Shown: positions 10,843 to 23,860 of the stretch, in pieces
How the letters are laid out: each line of letters begins with the position of its first letter
Position numbering within the stretch: the first letter of the stretch is position 1
NCBI GenBank assembly: GCA_944548615.1
Contig: CALYMY010000057.1
Span: 124,001 to 188,000 of the forward strand
Reading direction: 5' to 3'
Source: Micropterix aruncella
Lineage: Eukaryota; Arthropoda; Insecta; Lepidoptera; Micropterigidae
DNA: 64,000 nt
Made by a program: the position numbers and the translations under genes
The notes under the pieces: model-generated
The model's input: only the letters and a program-made list of their open reading frames with translations
What the model was told of the DNA's origin: nothing
Database searches by the model: none

Positions 10843-11664
10843 GTTGACCGTTGAGGAGTTCCCTCGTCGGGAGCCAACCCTGGGTGCAGCAGCCATGTCA
10901 TGGTGGAACTTAGTAATTGCCATTATAATGGAATGCCTATACCAAATTTCACGTCTCTACGTTTCACCGTTGAGGAGTTCCCTCGTCGGGAGACAACCCT
11001 GGGTGCAGCAGCCATGTCATGGTGGAATTTAGTAATTGCCATCATAATGGAATGCCTATACCAAATTTTACGTCTCTACGGTTGACCGTTGAGGAGTTCC
11101 CTCGTCTGGAGCCAACCCTGGGTGCAGCAGCCATGTCATGGTGGAACTTAGTAATTGCCATCATAATGGAATGCCTATACCAAATTTCACGTCTCTACGG
11201 TTGACCGTTGAGGAGTTCCCTCGTCGGGAGCCAACCCTGGGTGCAGCAGCCATGTCATGGTGGAACTTAGTAATTGCCATTATAATGGAATGCCTATACC
11301 AAATTTCACGTCTCTACGTTTCACCGTTGAGGAGTTCCCTCGTCGGGAGCCAACCCTGGGTGCAGCAGCCATGTCATGGTGGAATTTAGTAATTGCCATC
11401 ATAATGGAATGCCTATACCAAATTTTACGTCTCTACGGTTGACCGTTGAGAAGTTCCCTCGTCGGGAGCCAACCCTGGGTGCAGCAGCCATGTCATGGTG
11501 GAACTTAGTAATTGCCATCATAATGTAATGCCTATACCAAATTTCACGTCTCTACGGTTGACCGTTGAGGAGTTCCCTCGTCGGGAGCCAACCCTGGGTG
11601 CAGCAGCCATGTCATGGTGGAACTTAGTAATTGCCATCATAATGGAATGCCTATACCAAATTTC
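10843..11664 (+). repeat. Sat119 plus block, about 7 monomers, with minus-arm markers flipped
   Basis: Follows the reversed centre. The first monomers carry cattataatgg, acgtttcaccg and gggagacaacc, reverse complements of markers otherwise found at the end of minus blocks (for example near 17770-17850). The cattataatgg/acgtttcaccg pair occurs again near 11279-11326. It contains ctcgtctggagcc near 11101 and gagaagttcc near 11448, then aatgtaatg before Sat33. Confidence 0.92.
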
Positions 11665-12331
11665 AAATTTGAAAATTCAAATTTCGAACCGACTGTCAGA
11701 TTTGAAAATTCAAATTTCGAACCAACTGTCAAATTTGAAAATTCAAATTTCGAACCAACTGTCAAATTTGAAAATTCAAATTTCGAACCAACTGTCAAAT
11801 TTGAAAATTCAAATTTCGAACCAACTGTCAGATTTGAAAATTCAAATTTCGAACCGACTGTCAGATTTGAAAATTCAAATTTCGAACCAACTGTCAAATT
11901 TGAAAATTCAAATTTCGAACCAACTGTCAAATTTGAAAATTCAAATTTCGAACCAACTGTCAGATTTGAAAATTCAAATTTCGAACCGACTGTCAGATTT
12001 GAAAATTCAAATTTCGAACCAACTGTCAAATTTGAAAATTCAAATTTCGAAACAACTATCAGATTTGAAAATTAAAATTTCGAACCAACTGTCAAATTTG
12101 AAAATTCAAATTTCGAACCGACTGTCAGAATTGAAAATTCAAATTTCGAACCAACTGTCAAATTTGAAAATTCAAATTTCGAACCATCTGTCAAATTTGA
12201 AAATTCAAATTTCGAACCAACTGTCAGATTTGAAAATTCAAATTTCGAACCAACTGTCAGATTTGAAAATTCAAATTTCGAACCAACTGTCAAATTTGAA
12301 AATTCAAATTTCGAACCAACTGTCAGATTTG
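11665..12331 (+). repeat. Sat33 plus block, 20 monomers
   Basis: The gaaccgactgtc marker recurs at about 11686, 11851, 11983 and 12115, spacings of 165, 132 and 132 bp (5, 4 and 4 monomers), so the block grew by copying small groups of monomers. Its end matches 7030-7373 shifted by 4958 bp. Confidence 0.92.
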
Positions 12332-13344
12332 TTCGAAATTTGAATTTTCAAATCTGACAGTTGGTTCGAAATTTGAATTTTCAAATTTGACAGTTGGTGC
12401 AAAACTTGAATTATCAAATGTGACAGTTCGAAATTTGAATTTTCAAATATGACAGTAAGCGCGAAATTTGAAATATCTAATTTGACAGTTAGCGCGAAAT
12501 CTGAATTTTCAAATCAGACAGTTGGTTCGAAATTTGAATTTTCAAATCTGACAGTTGGTTCGAAATTTGAATTTTCAAATCTGACAGTTGGTTCGAAATT
12601 TGAATTTTCAAATCTGACAGTTGGTTCGAAATTTGAATTTTCAAATCTGACAGTTCGAAATTTGATTTTTAAATTTGACAGTAAGCGCGAAATTTGAAAT
12701 ATCTAATTTGACAGTTAGCGCGAAATCTGAATTTTCAAATCTGACAGTTGGTTCGAAATTTGAATTTTCAAATCTGACAGTTGGTTCGAAATTTGAATTT
12801 TCAAATTTGACAGTTGGTTCGAAATTTGAATTTTCAAATCTGACAGTTGGTTCGAAATTTGAATTTCCAAATTTGACAGTTGGTTCGAAATTTGAATTTT
12901 CAAATCTGAAAGTTGGTTCAAAATTTGAATTTTGAAATTTGACAGTTGGTTAGAAATTTGAATTTTCAAATCTGACAGTTGGTTCGAAATTTGAATTTTT
13001 AAATTTGACAGTTGGTTCGAAAGTTGAATTTTCAAATTTGACAGTTGGTTCGAAATTTGAATTTTCAAATCTGACAGTTGGTTCGAAATTTGAATTTTCA
13101 AATTTGACAGTTGGTCCGAAATTTGAATTTTCAAATCTGACAGTTGGTTCGAAATTTGAATTTTCAAATTTGACAGTTGGTTCGAAATTCGAGTTTTCAA
13201 ATTTGACAGTTGGTTCGAAATTTGAATTTTCAAATCTGACAGTTGGTTCGAAATTTGAATTTTTAAATTTGACAGTTGGTTCGAAAGTTGAATTTTCAAA
13301 TTTGACAGTTGGTTCGAAATTTGAATTTTCAAATTTGACATTTG
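12332..13344 (-). repeat. Sat33 minus block, about 31 monomers
   Basis: Near-copy of 7374-8386 (offset 4958), including gcaaaacttg, gacagtaagcgcg and ttgaaatttgacagttggttag. It differs at scattered bases, for example gacagttggttcg at 12877 where the other copy has gacagttgtttcg. Confidence 0.93.
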
Positions 13345-14645
13345 GTGAAATTTGGTATAGGCATTCCATTATGATGGCAATTACTAAGTTCCACCATGAC
13401 ATGGCTGCTGCACCCAGGGTTGGCTCCCGACGAGGGAACTCCTCAACGGTCAACCGTAGAGACGTGAAATTTGGTATAGGCATTCCATTATGATGGCAAT
13501 TACTAAGTTCCACCATGACATGGCTGCTGCACCCAGGGTTGGCTCCCGACGAGGGAACTCCTCAACGGTCAACCGTAGAGACGTGAAATTTGGTATAGGC
13601 ATTCGATTATGATGGAAATTACTAAGTTCCACCATGACATGGCTGCTGCACCCAGGGTTGGCTCCCGACGAGGGAAAAACTCAACGGTCAACCGTAGAGA
13701 CGTGAAATTTGGTATAGGCATTCCATTATGATGGCAATTACTAAGTTCCACCATGACATGGCTGCTGCACCCAGGGTTGGCTCCCGACGAGGGAACTCCT
13801 TAACGGTCAACCGTAGAGACGTGAAATTTGGAATAGGCATTCCATTATGATGGCAATTACTAAGTTCCACCATGACATGGCTGCTGCACCCAGGGTTGGC
13901 TCCCGACGAGGGAACTCCTCAACGGTCAACCGTAGAGACGTGAAATTTGGTATAGGCATTCCATTATGAAAACAATTACTAAGTTCCACCATGACATGGC
14001 TGCTGCACCCAGGGTTGGCTCCCGACGAGGGAACTCCTCAACGGTCAACCGTAGAGACGTGAAATTTGGTATAGGCATTCCATAATGATGGCAATTACTA
14101 AGTTCCACCATGACATGGCTGCTGCACCCAGGGTTGGCTCCCGACGAGGGAACTCCTCAACGGTCAACCGTAGAGACGTGAAATTTGGTATAGGCATTCC
14201 ATTATGATGGCAATTACTAAGTTCCACCATGACATGGCTGCTGCACCCAGGGTTGGCTCCCGACGAGGGAACTCCTCAACGGTCAACCGTAGAGACGTGA
14301 AATTTGGTATAGGCATTCCATTATGATGGCAATTACTAAGTTCCACCATGACATGGCTGCTGCACCCAAGGTTGGCTCCCGACGAGGGAACTCCTCAATG
14401 GTCAACCGTAGAGACGTAAAATTTGGTATAGGCATTCCATTATGATGGCAATTACTAAATTCCACCATGACATGGCTGCTGCACCCAGGGTTGGCTCCCG
14501 ACGAGGGAACTCCTCAACGGTGAAACGTAGAGACGTGAAATTTGTTATAGGCATTCCATTTTAATGGCAATTACTAAGTTCCACCATGACATGGCTGCTG
14601 CACCCAGGGTTGGCTCCCGACGAGGGAACTCCTCAACGGTCAACC
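13345..14645 (-). repeat. Sat119 minus block, 11 monomers
   Basis: Standard minus-arm series, with the private gatggaaatt near 13612. That variant is shared with the blocks at 18.9 and 25.0 kb but not with 8387-9687, so it groups these three copies together. Confidence 0.93.
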
Positions 14646-15370
14646 AAATTTCACGTCTCTACGGTTGACCGTTGAGGAGTTCCCTCCTTGGGAGCCAACC
14701 CTGGGTGCAGCAGCCATGTCATGGTGGAACTTAGTAATTGCCATCATAATGGAATGCCTATACCAAATTTCACGTCTCTACGGTTGACCGTTGAGGAGTT
14801 CCCTCGTCGGGAGCCAACCCTGGGTGCAGCAGCCATGTCATGGTGGAACTTAGTAATTGCCATCATAATGGAATGCCTATACCAAATTTCACGTCTCTAC
14901 GGTTGACCGTTGAGGAGTTCCCTCGTCGGGAGCCAGCCCTGGGTGCAGCAGCCATGTCATGGTGGAACTTAGTAATTGCGATCATAATATAATGCCTATA
15001 CCAAATTTCACGTCTCTACGGTTGACCGTTGAGGAGTTCCCTCGTCGGGAGCCAACCCTGGGTGCAGCAGCCATGTCATGGTGGAACTTAGTAATTGCCA
15101 TCATAATGGAATGCCTATACCAAATTTCACGTCTCTACGGTTGACCGTTGAGGAGTTCCCTCGTCGGGAGCCAACCCTGGGTGCAGCAGCCATGTCATGG
15201 TGGAACTTAGTAATTGCCATCATAATGTAATGCCTATACCAAATTTCACGTCTCTACGGTTGACCGTTGAGGAGTTCCCTCGTCGGGAGCCAACCCTGGG
15301 TGCAGCAGCCATGTCATGGTGGAACTTAGTAATTGCCATCATAATGGAATGCCTATACCAAATTTCACCA
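14646..15370 (+). repeat. Sat119 plus block, 6 monomers
   Basis: First monomer has ccttggg. cagccctggg and ttgcgatcat are followed by the private cataatataatg near 14990, then aatgtaatg near 15225. The end has the doubled ccaaatttca entry to Sat33. Confidence 0.93.
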
Positions 15371-15539
15371 AATTTCAAATTTGAAAATTCAAATTTCGAA
15401 CCGACTGTCAGATTTGAAAATTCAAATTTCGAACCAACTGTCAAATTTGAAAATTCAAATTTCGAACCAACTGTCAAATTTGAAAATTCAAATTTCGAAC
15501 CAACTGTCAGATTTGAAAATTATAATTTCGAACCAATTT
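15371..15539 (+). repeat. Sat33 plus block, 5 monomers
   Basis: Short form with the leading gaaccgactgtc and trailing aaaattataattt. It exits through aatttgaaattcgaaatc into Sat119-. Confidence 0.92.
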
Positions 15540-15552
15540 GAAATTCGAAATC

Positions 15553-15920
15553 GTGAAATTTGGTATAGGCATTCCATTATGATGGCAATTACTAAGTTCC
15601 ACCATGACATGGCTGCTGCACCCAGGGTTGGCTCCCGACGAGGGAACTCCTCAACGGTCAACCGTAGAGACGTAAAATTTGGTATAGGCATTCCATTATG
15701 ATGGCAATTACTAAATTCCACCATGACATGGCTGCTGCACCCAGGGTTGTCTCCCGACGAGGGAACTCCTCAACGGTCAACCGTAGAGACGTGAAATTTG
15801 GTATAGGCATTCCATTATGATGGCAATTACTAAGTTCCACCATGACATGGCTGCTGCACCCAGGGTTGGCTCCCAAGGAGGGAACTCCTCAACGGTCAAC
15901 CGTAGAGACGTGAAATTTGG
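15553..15920 (-). repeat. Sat119 minus block, 3 monomers
   Basis: Same as 10476-10842: ggttgtctccc near 15746, then ctcccaaggaggg near 15871 before a reversed-type centre (gaaatttggttgaccg). Confidence 0.92.
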
Positions 15921-16384
15921 TTGACCGTTGAGGAGTTCCCTCGTCGGGAGCCAACCCTGGGTGCAGCAGCCATGTCATGGTGGAACTTAGTAATTGCCAT
16001 TATAATGGAATGCCTATACCAAATTTCACGTCTCTACGGTTGACCATTGAGGAGTTCCCTCGTCGGGAGCCAACCTTGGGTGCAGCAGCCATGTCATGGT
16101 GGAACTTAGTAATTGCCATCATAATGGAATGCCTATACCAAATTTCACGTCTCTACGGTTGACCGTTGAGGAGTTCCCTCGTCGGGAGCCAACCCTGGGT
16201 GCAGCAGCCATGTCATGGTGGAACTTAGTAATTGCCATCATAATGGAATGCCTATACCAAATTTCACGTCTCTACGGTTGACCGTTGAGGAGTTCCCTCG
16301 TCGGGAGCCAACCCTGGGTGCAGCAGCCATGTCATGGTGGAACTTAGTAATTGCCATCATAATGGAATGCCTATACCAAATTTC
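15921..16384 (+). repeat. Sat119 plus block, 4 monomers
   Basis: Begins after the reversed centre. It carries cattataatgg near 15998, then tgaccattgagg and accttgggtg (16040-16080). These last two are reverse complements of the tcaatggtc / cccaaggttgg markers of minus arms, so a minus-arm segment is present here in plus sense. Confidence 0.91.
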
Positions 16385-16985
16385 AAATTTGAAAATTCAA
16401 ATTTCGAACCGACTGTCAGATTTGAAAATTCAAATTTCGAACCAACTGTCAAATTTGAAAATTCAAATTTCGAACCAACTGTCAAATTTGAAAATTCAAA
16501 TTTCGAACCAACTGTCAAATTTGAAAATTCAAATTTCGAACCAACTGTCAGATTTGAAAATTCAAATTTCGAACCGACTGTCAGATTTGAAAATTCAAAT
16601 TTCGAACCAACTGTCAGATTTGAAAATTCTAATTTCGAACCAACTGTCAGATTTGAAAATTGAAATTTCGAACCAACTGTCAGATTTGAAAATTCAAATT
16701 TCGAACCAAGTGTCAAATTTGAAAATTCAAATTTCGAACCAACTGTCAGATTTAAAAATTTGAATTTCGAACCAACTGTCAGATTTGAAAATTCAAATTT
16801 CGAACCAACTGTCAGATTTGAAAATTCTAATTTCGAACCAACTGTCAGATTTGAAAATTGAAATTTCGAACCAACTGTCAGATTTGAAAATTCGAATTTC
16901 GAACCAACTGTCAGATTTGAAAATTCAAATTTCGAACCAACTGTCAAATTTGAAAATTCAAATTTCGAACCAACTGTCAGATTTG
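16385..16985 (+). repeat. Sat33 plus block, 18 monomers
   Basis: Contains gaaaattctaatttcg near 16622 and 16829, gaaaattgaaatttcg near 16656 and 16855, and gaaccaagtgtc near 16703, with aaaaatttgaatttcg near 16753. Near-identical to 22085-22685 (offset 5700). Confidence 0.92.
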
Positions 16986-17216
16986 TTCGAAATTTGAATT
17001 TTCAAATCTGACAGTTGGTTCGAAATTTGAATTTTCAAATCTGACAGTTGGTTCGAAATTCAAATTTTTAAATCTGACAGTTGGTTCGAAATTTGAATTT
17101 TCAAATCTGACAGTTGGTTCGAAATTTGAATTTTCAAATTTGACAAGTTGGTTCGAAATTTGAATTTACAAATATGACAGTCGGTTCGAAATTTGAATTT
17201 TCAAATTTGACATTTG
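16986..17216 (-). repeat. Sat33 minus block, 7 monomers
   Basis: Starts with the 17-base spacer. It has gaaattcaaatttttaaat near 17056 and a one-base insertion, gacaagttgg, near 17142. It otherwise resembles 4481-4710, which lacks that insertion. Confidence 0.92.
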
Positions 17217-17922
17217 GTGAAATTTGGTATAGGCATTCCATTATGATGGCAATTACTAAGTTCCACCATGACATGGCTGCTGCACCCAGGGTTGGCTCCC
17301 GACGAGGGAACTCCTCAACGGTCAACCGTAGAGACGTGAAATTTGGTATAGGCATTCCATTATGAAAACAATTACTAAGTTCCACCATGACATGGCTGCT
17401 GCACCCAGGGTTGGCTCCCGACGAGGGAACTCCTCAACGGTCAACCGTAGAGACGTGAAATTTGGTATAGGCATTCCATAATGATGGCAATTACTAAGTT
17501 CCACCATGACATGGCTGCTGCACCCAGGGTTGGCTCCCGACGAGGGAACTCTTCAACGGTCAACCGTAGAGACGTGAAATTTGGTATAGGCATTCCATTA
17601 TGATGGCAATTACTAAGTTCCACCATGACATGGCTGCTGCACCCAGGGTTGGCTCCCGACGAGGGAACTCCTCAACGGTCAACCGTAGAGACGTAAAATT
17701 TGGTATAGGCATTCCATTATGATGGCAATTACTAAATTCCACCATGACATGGCTGCTGCACCCAGGGTTGTCTCCCGACGAGGGAACTCCTCAACGGTGA
17801 AACGTAGAGACGTGAAATTTGGTATAGGCATTCCATTATAATGGCAATTACTAAGTTCCACCATGACATGGCTGCTGCACCCAGGGTTGGCTCCCGACGA
17901 GGGAACTCCTCAACGGTCAACC
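17217..17922 (-). repeat. Sat119 minus block, 6 monomers
   Basis: Truncated variant series: gaaaacaatt near 17364, cataatgatgg near 17477, a private actcttcaacgg near 17548, ggttgtctccc near 17767, then cggtgaaacg and cattataatgg before the centre. Confidence 0.92.
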
Positions 17923-18160
17923 AAATTTCACGTCTCTACGGTTGACCGTTGAGGAGTTCCCTCCTTGGGAGCCAGCCCTGGGTGCAGCAGCCATGTCATG
18001 GTGGAACTTAGTAATTGCCATCATAATGGAATGCCTATACCAAATTTCACGTCTCTACGGTTGACCGTTGAGGAGTTCCCTCGTCGGGAGCCAACCCTGG
18101 GTGCAGCAGCCGTGTCATGGTGGAACTTAGTAATTGCCATCATAATGGAATGCCTATAAC
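17923..18160 (+). repeat. Sat119 plus block, 2 monomers
   Basis: First monomer has both ccttggg and cagccctggg. The second has agccgtgtcatgg near 18109. It ends tgcctataac and passes directly into Sat33-, so this cycle lacks a Sat33+ arm. Confidence 0.92.
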
Positions 18161-18872
18161 AAATTTGAATTTTCAAATCTGACAGTTGGTTCGAAATTTG
18201 AATTTTCAAATTTGACAGTTGGTTCGAAATTCGAGTTTTCAAATTTGACAGTTGGTTCGAAATTTGAATTTTCAAATCTGACAGTTGGTTCGAAATTTGA
18301 ATTTTTAAATTTGACAGTTGGTTCGAAAGTTGAATTTTCAAATTTGACAGTTGGTTCGAAATTTGAATTTTCAAATTTGACAGTTGGTGCAAAACTTGAA
18401 TTATCAAATGTGACAGTTCGAAATTTGAATTTTCAAATATGACAGTAAGCGCGAAATTTGAAATATCTAATTTGACAGTTAGCGCGAAATCTGAATTTTC
18501 AAATCAGACAGTTGGTTCGAAATTTGAATTTTCAAATCTGACAGTTGGTTCGAAATTTGAATTTTCAAATCTGACAGTTGGTTCGAAATTTGAATTTTCA
18601 AATCTGACAGTTGGTTCGAAATTTGAATTTTCAAATCTGACAGATCGAAATTTGATTTTTAAATTTGACAGTAAGCGCGAAATTTGAAATATCTAATTTG
18701 ACAGTTAGCGCGAAATCTGAATTTTCAAATCTGACAGTTGGTTCGAAATTTGAATTTTCAAATCTGACAGTTGGTTCGAAATTTGAATTTTTAAATTTGA
18801 CAGTTGGTTCGAAAGTTGAATTTTCAAATTTGACAGTTGGTTCGAAATTTGAATTTTCAAATTTGACATTTG
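18161..18872 (-). repeat. Sat33 minus block, about 22 monomers
   Basis: Entered at aaatttgaattttc. It contains gaaattcgagttttc near 18226, gcaaaacttg near 18389, gacagtaagcgcg near 18442 and 18668, and a private gacagatcgaaa near 18639. It is shorter than the homologous block at 23.86 kb because a group of about 14 monomers before the exit is missing. Confidence 0.92.
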
Positions 18873-20173
18873 GTGAAATTTGGTATAGGCATTCCATTAT
18901 GATGGCAATTACTAAGTTCCACCATGACATGGCTGCTGCACCCAGGGTTGGCTCCCGACGAGGGAACTCCTCAACGGTCAACCGTAGAGACGTGAAATTT
19001 GGTATAGGCATTCCATTATGATGGCAATTACTAAGTTCCACCATGACATGGCTGCTGCACCCAGGGTTGGCTCCCGACGAGGGAACTCCTCAACGGTCAA
19101 CCGTAGAGACGTGAAATTTGGTATAGGCATTCGATTATGATGGAAATTACTAAGTTCCACCATGACATGGCTGCTGCACCCAGGGTTGGCTCCCGACGAG
19201 GGAAAAACTCAACGGTCAACCGTAGAGACGTGAAATTTGGTATAGGCATTCCATTATGATGGCAATTACTAAGTTCCACCATGACATGGCTGCTGCACCC
19301 AGGGTTGGCTCCCGACGAGGGAACTCCTTAACGGTCAACCGTAGAGACGTGAAATTTGGAATAGGCATTCCATTATGATGGCAATTACTAAGTTCCACCA
19401 TGACATGGCTGCTGCACCCAGGGTTGGCTCCCGACGAGGGAACTCCTCAACGGTCAACCGTAGAGACGTGAAATTTGGTATAGGCATTCCATTATGAAAA
19501 CAATTACTAAGTTCCACCATGACATGGCTGCTGCACCCAGGGTTGGCTCCCGACGAGGGAACTCCTCAACGGTCAACCGTAGAGACGTGAAATTTGGTAT
19601 AGGCATTCCATAATGATGGCAATTACTAAGTTCCACCATGACATGGCTGCTGCACCCAGGGTTGGCTCCCGACGAGGGAACTCCTCAACGGTCAACCGTA
19701 GAGACGTGAAATTTGGTATAGGCATTCCATTATGATGGCAATTACTAAGTTCCACCATGACATGGCTGCTGCACCCAGGGTTGGCTCCCGACGAGGGAAC
19801 TCCTCAACGGTCAACCGTAGAGACGTGAAATTTGGTATAGGCATTCCATTATGATGGCAATTACTAAGTTCCACCATGACATGGCTGCTGCACCCAAGGT
19901 TGGCTCCCGACGAGGGAACTCCTCAATGGTCAACCGTAGAGACGTAAACTTTGGTATAGGCATTCCATTATGATGGCAATTACTAAATTCCACCATGACA
20001 TGGCTGCTGCACCCAGGGTTGGCTCCCGACGAGGGAACTCCTCAACGGTGAAACGTAGAGACGTGAAATTTGTTATAGGCATTCCATTTTAATGGCAATT
20101 ACTAAGTTCCACCATGACATGGCTGCTGCACCTAGGGTTGGCTCCCGACGAGGGAACTCCTCAACGGTCAACC
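18873..20173 (-). repeat. Sat119 minus block, 11 monomers
   Basis: Standard series with gatggaaatt near 19140. Private changes are gtaaactttgg near 19945 and cacctaggg near 20130. Confidence 0.93.
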
Positions 20174-22084
20174 AAATTTCACGTCTCTACGGTTGACCGT
20201 TGAGGAGTTCCCTCCTTGGGAGCCAACCCTGGGTGCAGCAGCCATGTCATGGTGGAACTTAGTAAATGCCATCATAATGGAATGCCTATACCAAATTTCA
20301 CGTCTCTACGGTTGACCGTTGAGGAGTTCCCTCGTCGGGAGCCAACCCTGGGTGCAGCAGCCATGTCATGGTGGAACTTAGTAATTGCCATCATAATGGA
20401 ATGCCTATACCAAATTTCACGTCTCTACGGTTGACCGTTGAGGAGTTCCCTCGTCGGGAGCCAGCCCTGGGTGCAGCAGCCATGTCATGGTGGAACTTAG
20501 TAATTGCGATCATAATGGAATGCCTATACCAAATTTCACGTCTCTACGGTTGACCGTTGAGGAGTTCCCTCGTCGGGAGCCAACCCTGGGTGCAGCAGCC
20601 ATGTCATGGTGGAACTTAGTAATTGCCATCATAATGGAATGCCTATACCAAATTTCACGTCTCTACGGTTGACCGTTGAGGAGTTCCCTCGTCGGGAGCC
20701 AACCCTGGGTGCAGCAGCCATGTCATGGTGGAACTTAGTAATTGCCATCATAATGGAATGCCTATACCAAATTTCACGTCTCTACGGTTGACCGTTGAGG
20801 AGTTCCCTCGTCGGGAGCCAGCCCTGGGTGCAGCAGCCATGTCATGGTGGAACTTAGTAATTGCGATCATAATGGAATGCCTATACCAAATTTCACGTCT
20901 CTACGGTTGACCGTTGAGGAGTTCCCTCGTCGGGAGCCAACCCTGGGTGCAGCAGCCATGTCATGATGGAACTTAGTAATTGCCATCATAATGGAATGCC
21001 TATACCAAATTTCACGTCTCTACGGTTGACCGTTGAGGAGTTCCCTCGTCGGGAGCCAACCCTGGGTGCAGCAGCCATGTCATGGTGGAACTTAGTAATT
21101 GCCATCATAATGGAATGCCTATACCAAATTTCACGTCTCTACGGTTGACCGTTGAGGAGTTCCCTCGTCGGGAGCCAACCCTGGGTGCAGCAGCCATGTC
21201 ATGGTGGAACTTAGTAATTGCCATCATAATGGAATGCCTATACCAAATTTCACGTCTCTACGGTTGACCGTTGAGGAGTTCCCTCCTTGGGAGCCAACCC
21301 TGGGTGCAGCAGCCATGTCATGGTGGAACTTAGTAATTGCCATCATAATGGAATGCCTATACCAAATTTCACGTCTCTACGGTTGACCGTTGAGGAGTTC
21401 CCTCGTCGGGAGCCAACCCTGGGTGCAGCAGCCATGTCATGGTGGAACTTAGTAATTGCCATCATAATGGAATGCCTATACCAAATTTCACGTCTCTACG
21501 GTTGACCGTTGAGGAGTTCCCTCGTCGGGAGCCAGCCCTGGGTGCAGCAGCCATGTCATGGTGGAACTTAGTAATTGCGATCATAATGCAATGCCTATAC
21601 CAAATTTCACGTCTCTACGGTTGACCGTTGAGGAGTTCCCTCGTCGGGAGCCAACCCTGGGTGCAGCAGCCATGTCATGGTGGAACTTAGTAATTGCCAT
21701 CATAATGGAATGCCTATACCAAATTTCACGTCTCTACGGTTGACCGTTGAGGAGTTCCCTCGTCGGGAGACAACCCTGGGTGCAGCAGCCATGTCATGGT
21801 GGAACTTAGTAATTGCCATCATAATGGAATGCCTATACCAAATTTCACGTCTCTACGGTTGACCGTTGAGGAGTTCCCTCGTCGGGAGCCAACCCTGGGT
21901 GCAGCAGCCATGTCATGGTGGAACTTAGTAATTGCCATCATAATGTAATGCCTATACCAAATTTCACGTCTCTACGGTTGACCGTTGAGGAGTTCCCTCG
22001 TCGGGAGCCAACCCTGGGTGCAGCAGCCATGTCATGGTGGAACTTAGTAATTGCCATCATAATGGAATGCCTATACCAAATTTC
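20174..22084 (+). repeat. Sat119 plus block, 16 monomers
   Basis: The longest plus block. The group starting with ccttggg and continuing to cagccctggg/ttgcgatcat occurs more than once: ccttggg near 20213 and 21284, and cagccctggg near 20462, 20819 and 21534. Recent expansion by whole groups of monomers explains its length. gggagacaacc near 21767 is a minus-arm marker in plus sense. Confidence 0.93.
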
Positions 22085-22685
22085 AAATTTGAAAATTCAA
22101 ATTTCGAACCGACTGTCAGATTTGAAAATTCAAATTTCGAACCAACTGTCAAATTTGAAAATTCAAATTTCGAACCAACTGTCAAATTTGAAAATTCAAA
22201 TTTCGAACCAACTGTCAAATTTGAAAATTCAAATTTCGAACCAACTGTCAGATTTGAAAATTCAAATTTCGAACCGACTGTCAGATTTGAAAATTCAAAT
22301 TTCGAACCAACTGTCAGATTTGAAAATTCTAATTTCGAACCAACTGTCAGATTTGAAAATTGAAATTTCGAACCAACTGTCAGATTTGAAAATTCAAATT
22401 TCGAACCAAGTGTCAAATTTGAAAATTCAAATTTCGAACCAACTGTCAGATTTAAAAATTTGAATTTCGAACCAACTGTCAGATTTGAAAATTCAAATTT
22501 CGAACCAACTGTCAGATTTGAAAATTCTAATTTCGAACCAACTGTCAGATTTGAAAATTGAAATTTCGAACCAACTGTCAGATTTGAAAATTCGAATTTC
22601 GAACCAACTGTCAGATTTGAAAATTCAAATTTCGAACCAACTGTCAAATTTGAAAATTCAAATTTCGAACCAACTGTCAGATTTG
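22085..22685 (+). repeat. Sat33 plus block, 18 monomers
   Basis: Near-identical to 16385-16985, including the ctaattt, gaaaattgaaattt and gaaccaagtgtc variants in the same order. Confidence 0.93.
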
Positions 22686-22916
22686 TTCGAAATTTGAATT
22701 TTCAAATCTGACAGTTGGTTCGAAATTTGAATTTTCAAATCTGACAGTTGGTTCGAAATTCAAATTTTTAAATCTGACAGTTGGTTCGAAATTTGAATTT
22801 TCAAATCTGACAGTTGGTTCGAAATTTGAATTTTCAAATTTGACAAGTTGGTTCGAAATTTGAATTTACAAATATGACAGTCGGTTCGAAATTTGAATTT
22901 TCAAATTTGACATTTG
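22686..22916 (-). repeat. Sat33 minus block, 7 monomers
   Basis: Same as 16986-17216, including the gacaagttgg insertion near 22842. Confidence 0.92.
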
Positions 22917-23622
22917 GTGAAATTTGGTATAGGCATTCCATTATGATGGCAATTACTAAGTTCCACCATGACATGGCTGCTGCACCCAGGGTTGGCTCCC
23001 GACGAGGGAACTCCTCAACGGTCAACCGTAGAGACGTGAAATTTGGTATAGGCATTCCATTATGAAAACAATTACTAAGTTCCACCATGACATGGCTGCT
23101 GCACCCAGGGTTGGCTCCCGACGAGGGAACTCCTCAACGGTCAACCGTAGAGACGTGAAATTTGGTATAGGCATTCCATAATGATGGCAATTACTAAGTT
23201 CCACCATGACATGGCTGCTGCACCCAGGGTTGGCTCCCGACGAGGGAACTCCTCAACGGTCAACCGTAGAGACGTGAAATTTGGTATAAGCATTCCATTA
23301 TGATGGCAATTACTAAGTTCCACCATGACATGGCTGCTGCACCCAGGGTTGGCTCCCGACGAGGGAACTCCTCAACGGTCAACCGTAGAGACGTAAAATT
23401 TGGTATAGGCATTCCATTATGATGGCAATTACTAAATTCCACCATGACATGGCTGCTGCACCCAGGGTTGTCTCCCGACGAGGGAACTCCTCAACGGTGA
23501 AACGTAGAGACGTGAAATTTGGTATAGGCATTCCATTATAATGGCAATTACTAAGTTCCACCATGACATGGCTGCTGCACCCAGGGTTGGCTCCCGACGA
23601 GGGAACTCCTCAACGGTCAACC
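22917..23622 (-). repeat. Sat119 minus block, 6 monomers
   Basis: Matches 17217-17922. It lacks the actcttcaacgg change and has a private ggtataagcattcc near 23283. Confidence 0.92.
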
Positions 23623-23860
23623 AAATTTCACGTCTCTACGGTTGACCGTTGAGGAGTTCCCTCCTTGGGAGCCAGCCCTGGGTGCAGCAGCCATGTCATG
23701 GTGGAACTTAGTAATTGCCATCATAATGGAATGCCTATACCAAATTTCACGTCTCTACGGTTGACCGTTGAGGAGTTCCCTCGTCGGGAGCCAACCCTGG
23801 GTGCAGCAGCCATGTCATGGTGGAACTTAGTAATTGCCATCATAATGGAATGCCTATAAC
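23623..23860 (+). repeat. Sat119 plus block, 2 monomers
   Basis: As 17923-18160, but with the normal agccatgtc. It ends tgcctataac and runs directly into Sat33-. Confidence 0.92.

Larger units (their letters stand above)
7030..14645. repeat. Pair of composite segments offset 4958 bp
   Basis: About 7030-9687 matches 11988-14645: end of Sat33+, Sat33-, and an 11-monomer Sat119- up to the inversion. Beyond the centre the two differ (cgtcggg versus ccttggg first monomer), so the copy boundary lies at or near the inversion point. Confidence 0.85.
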
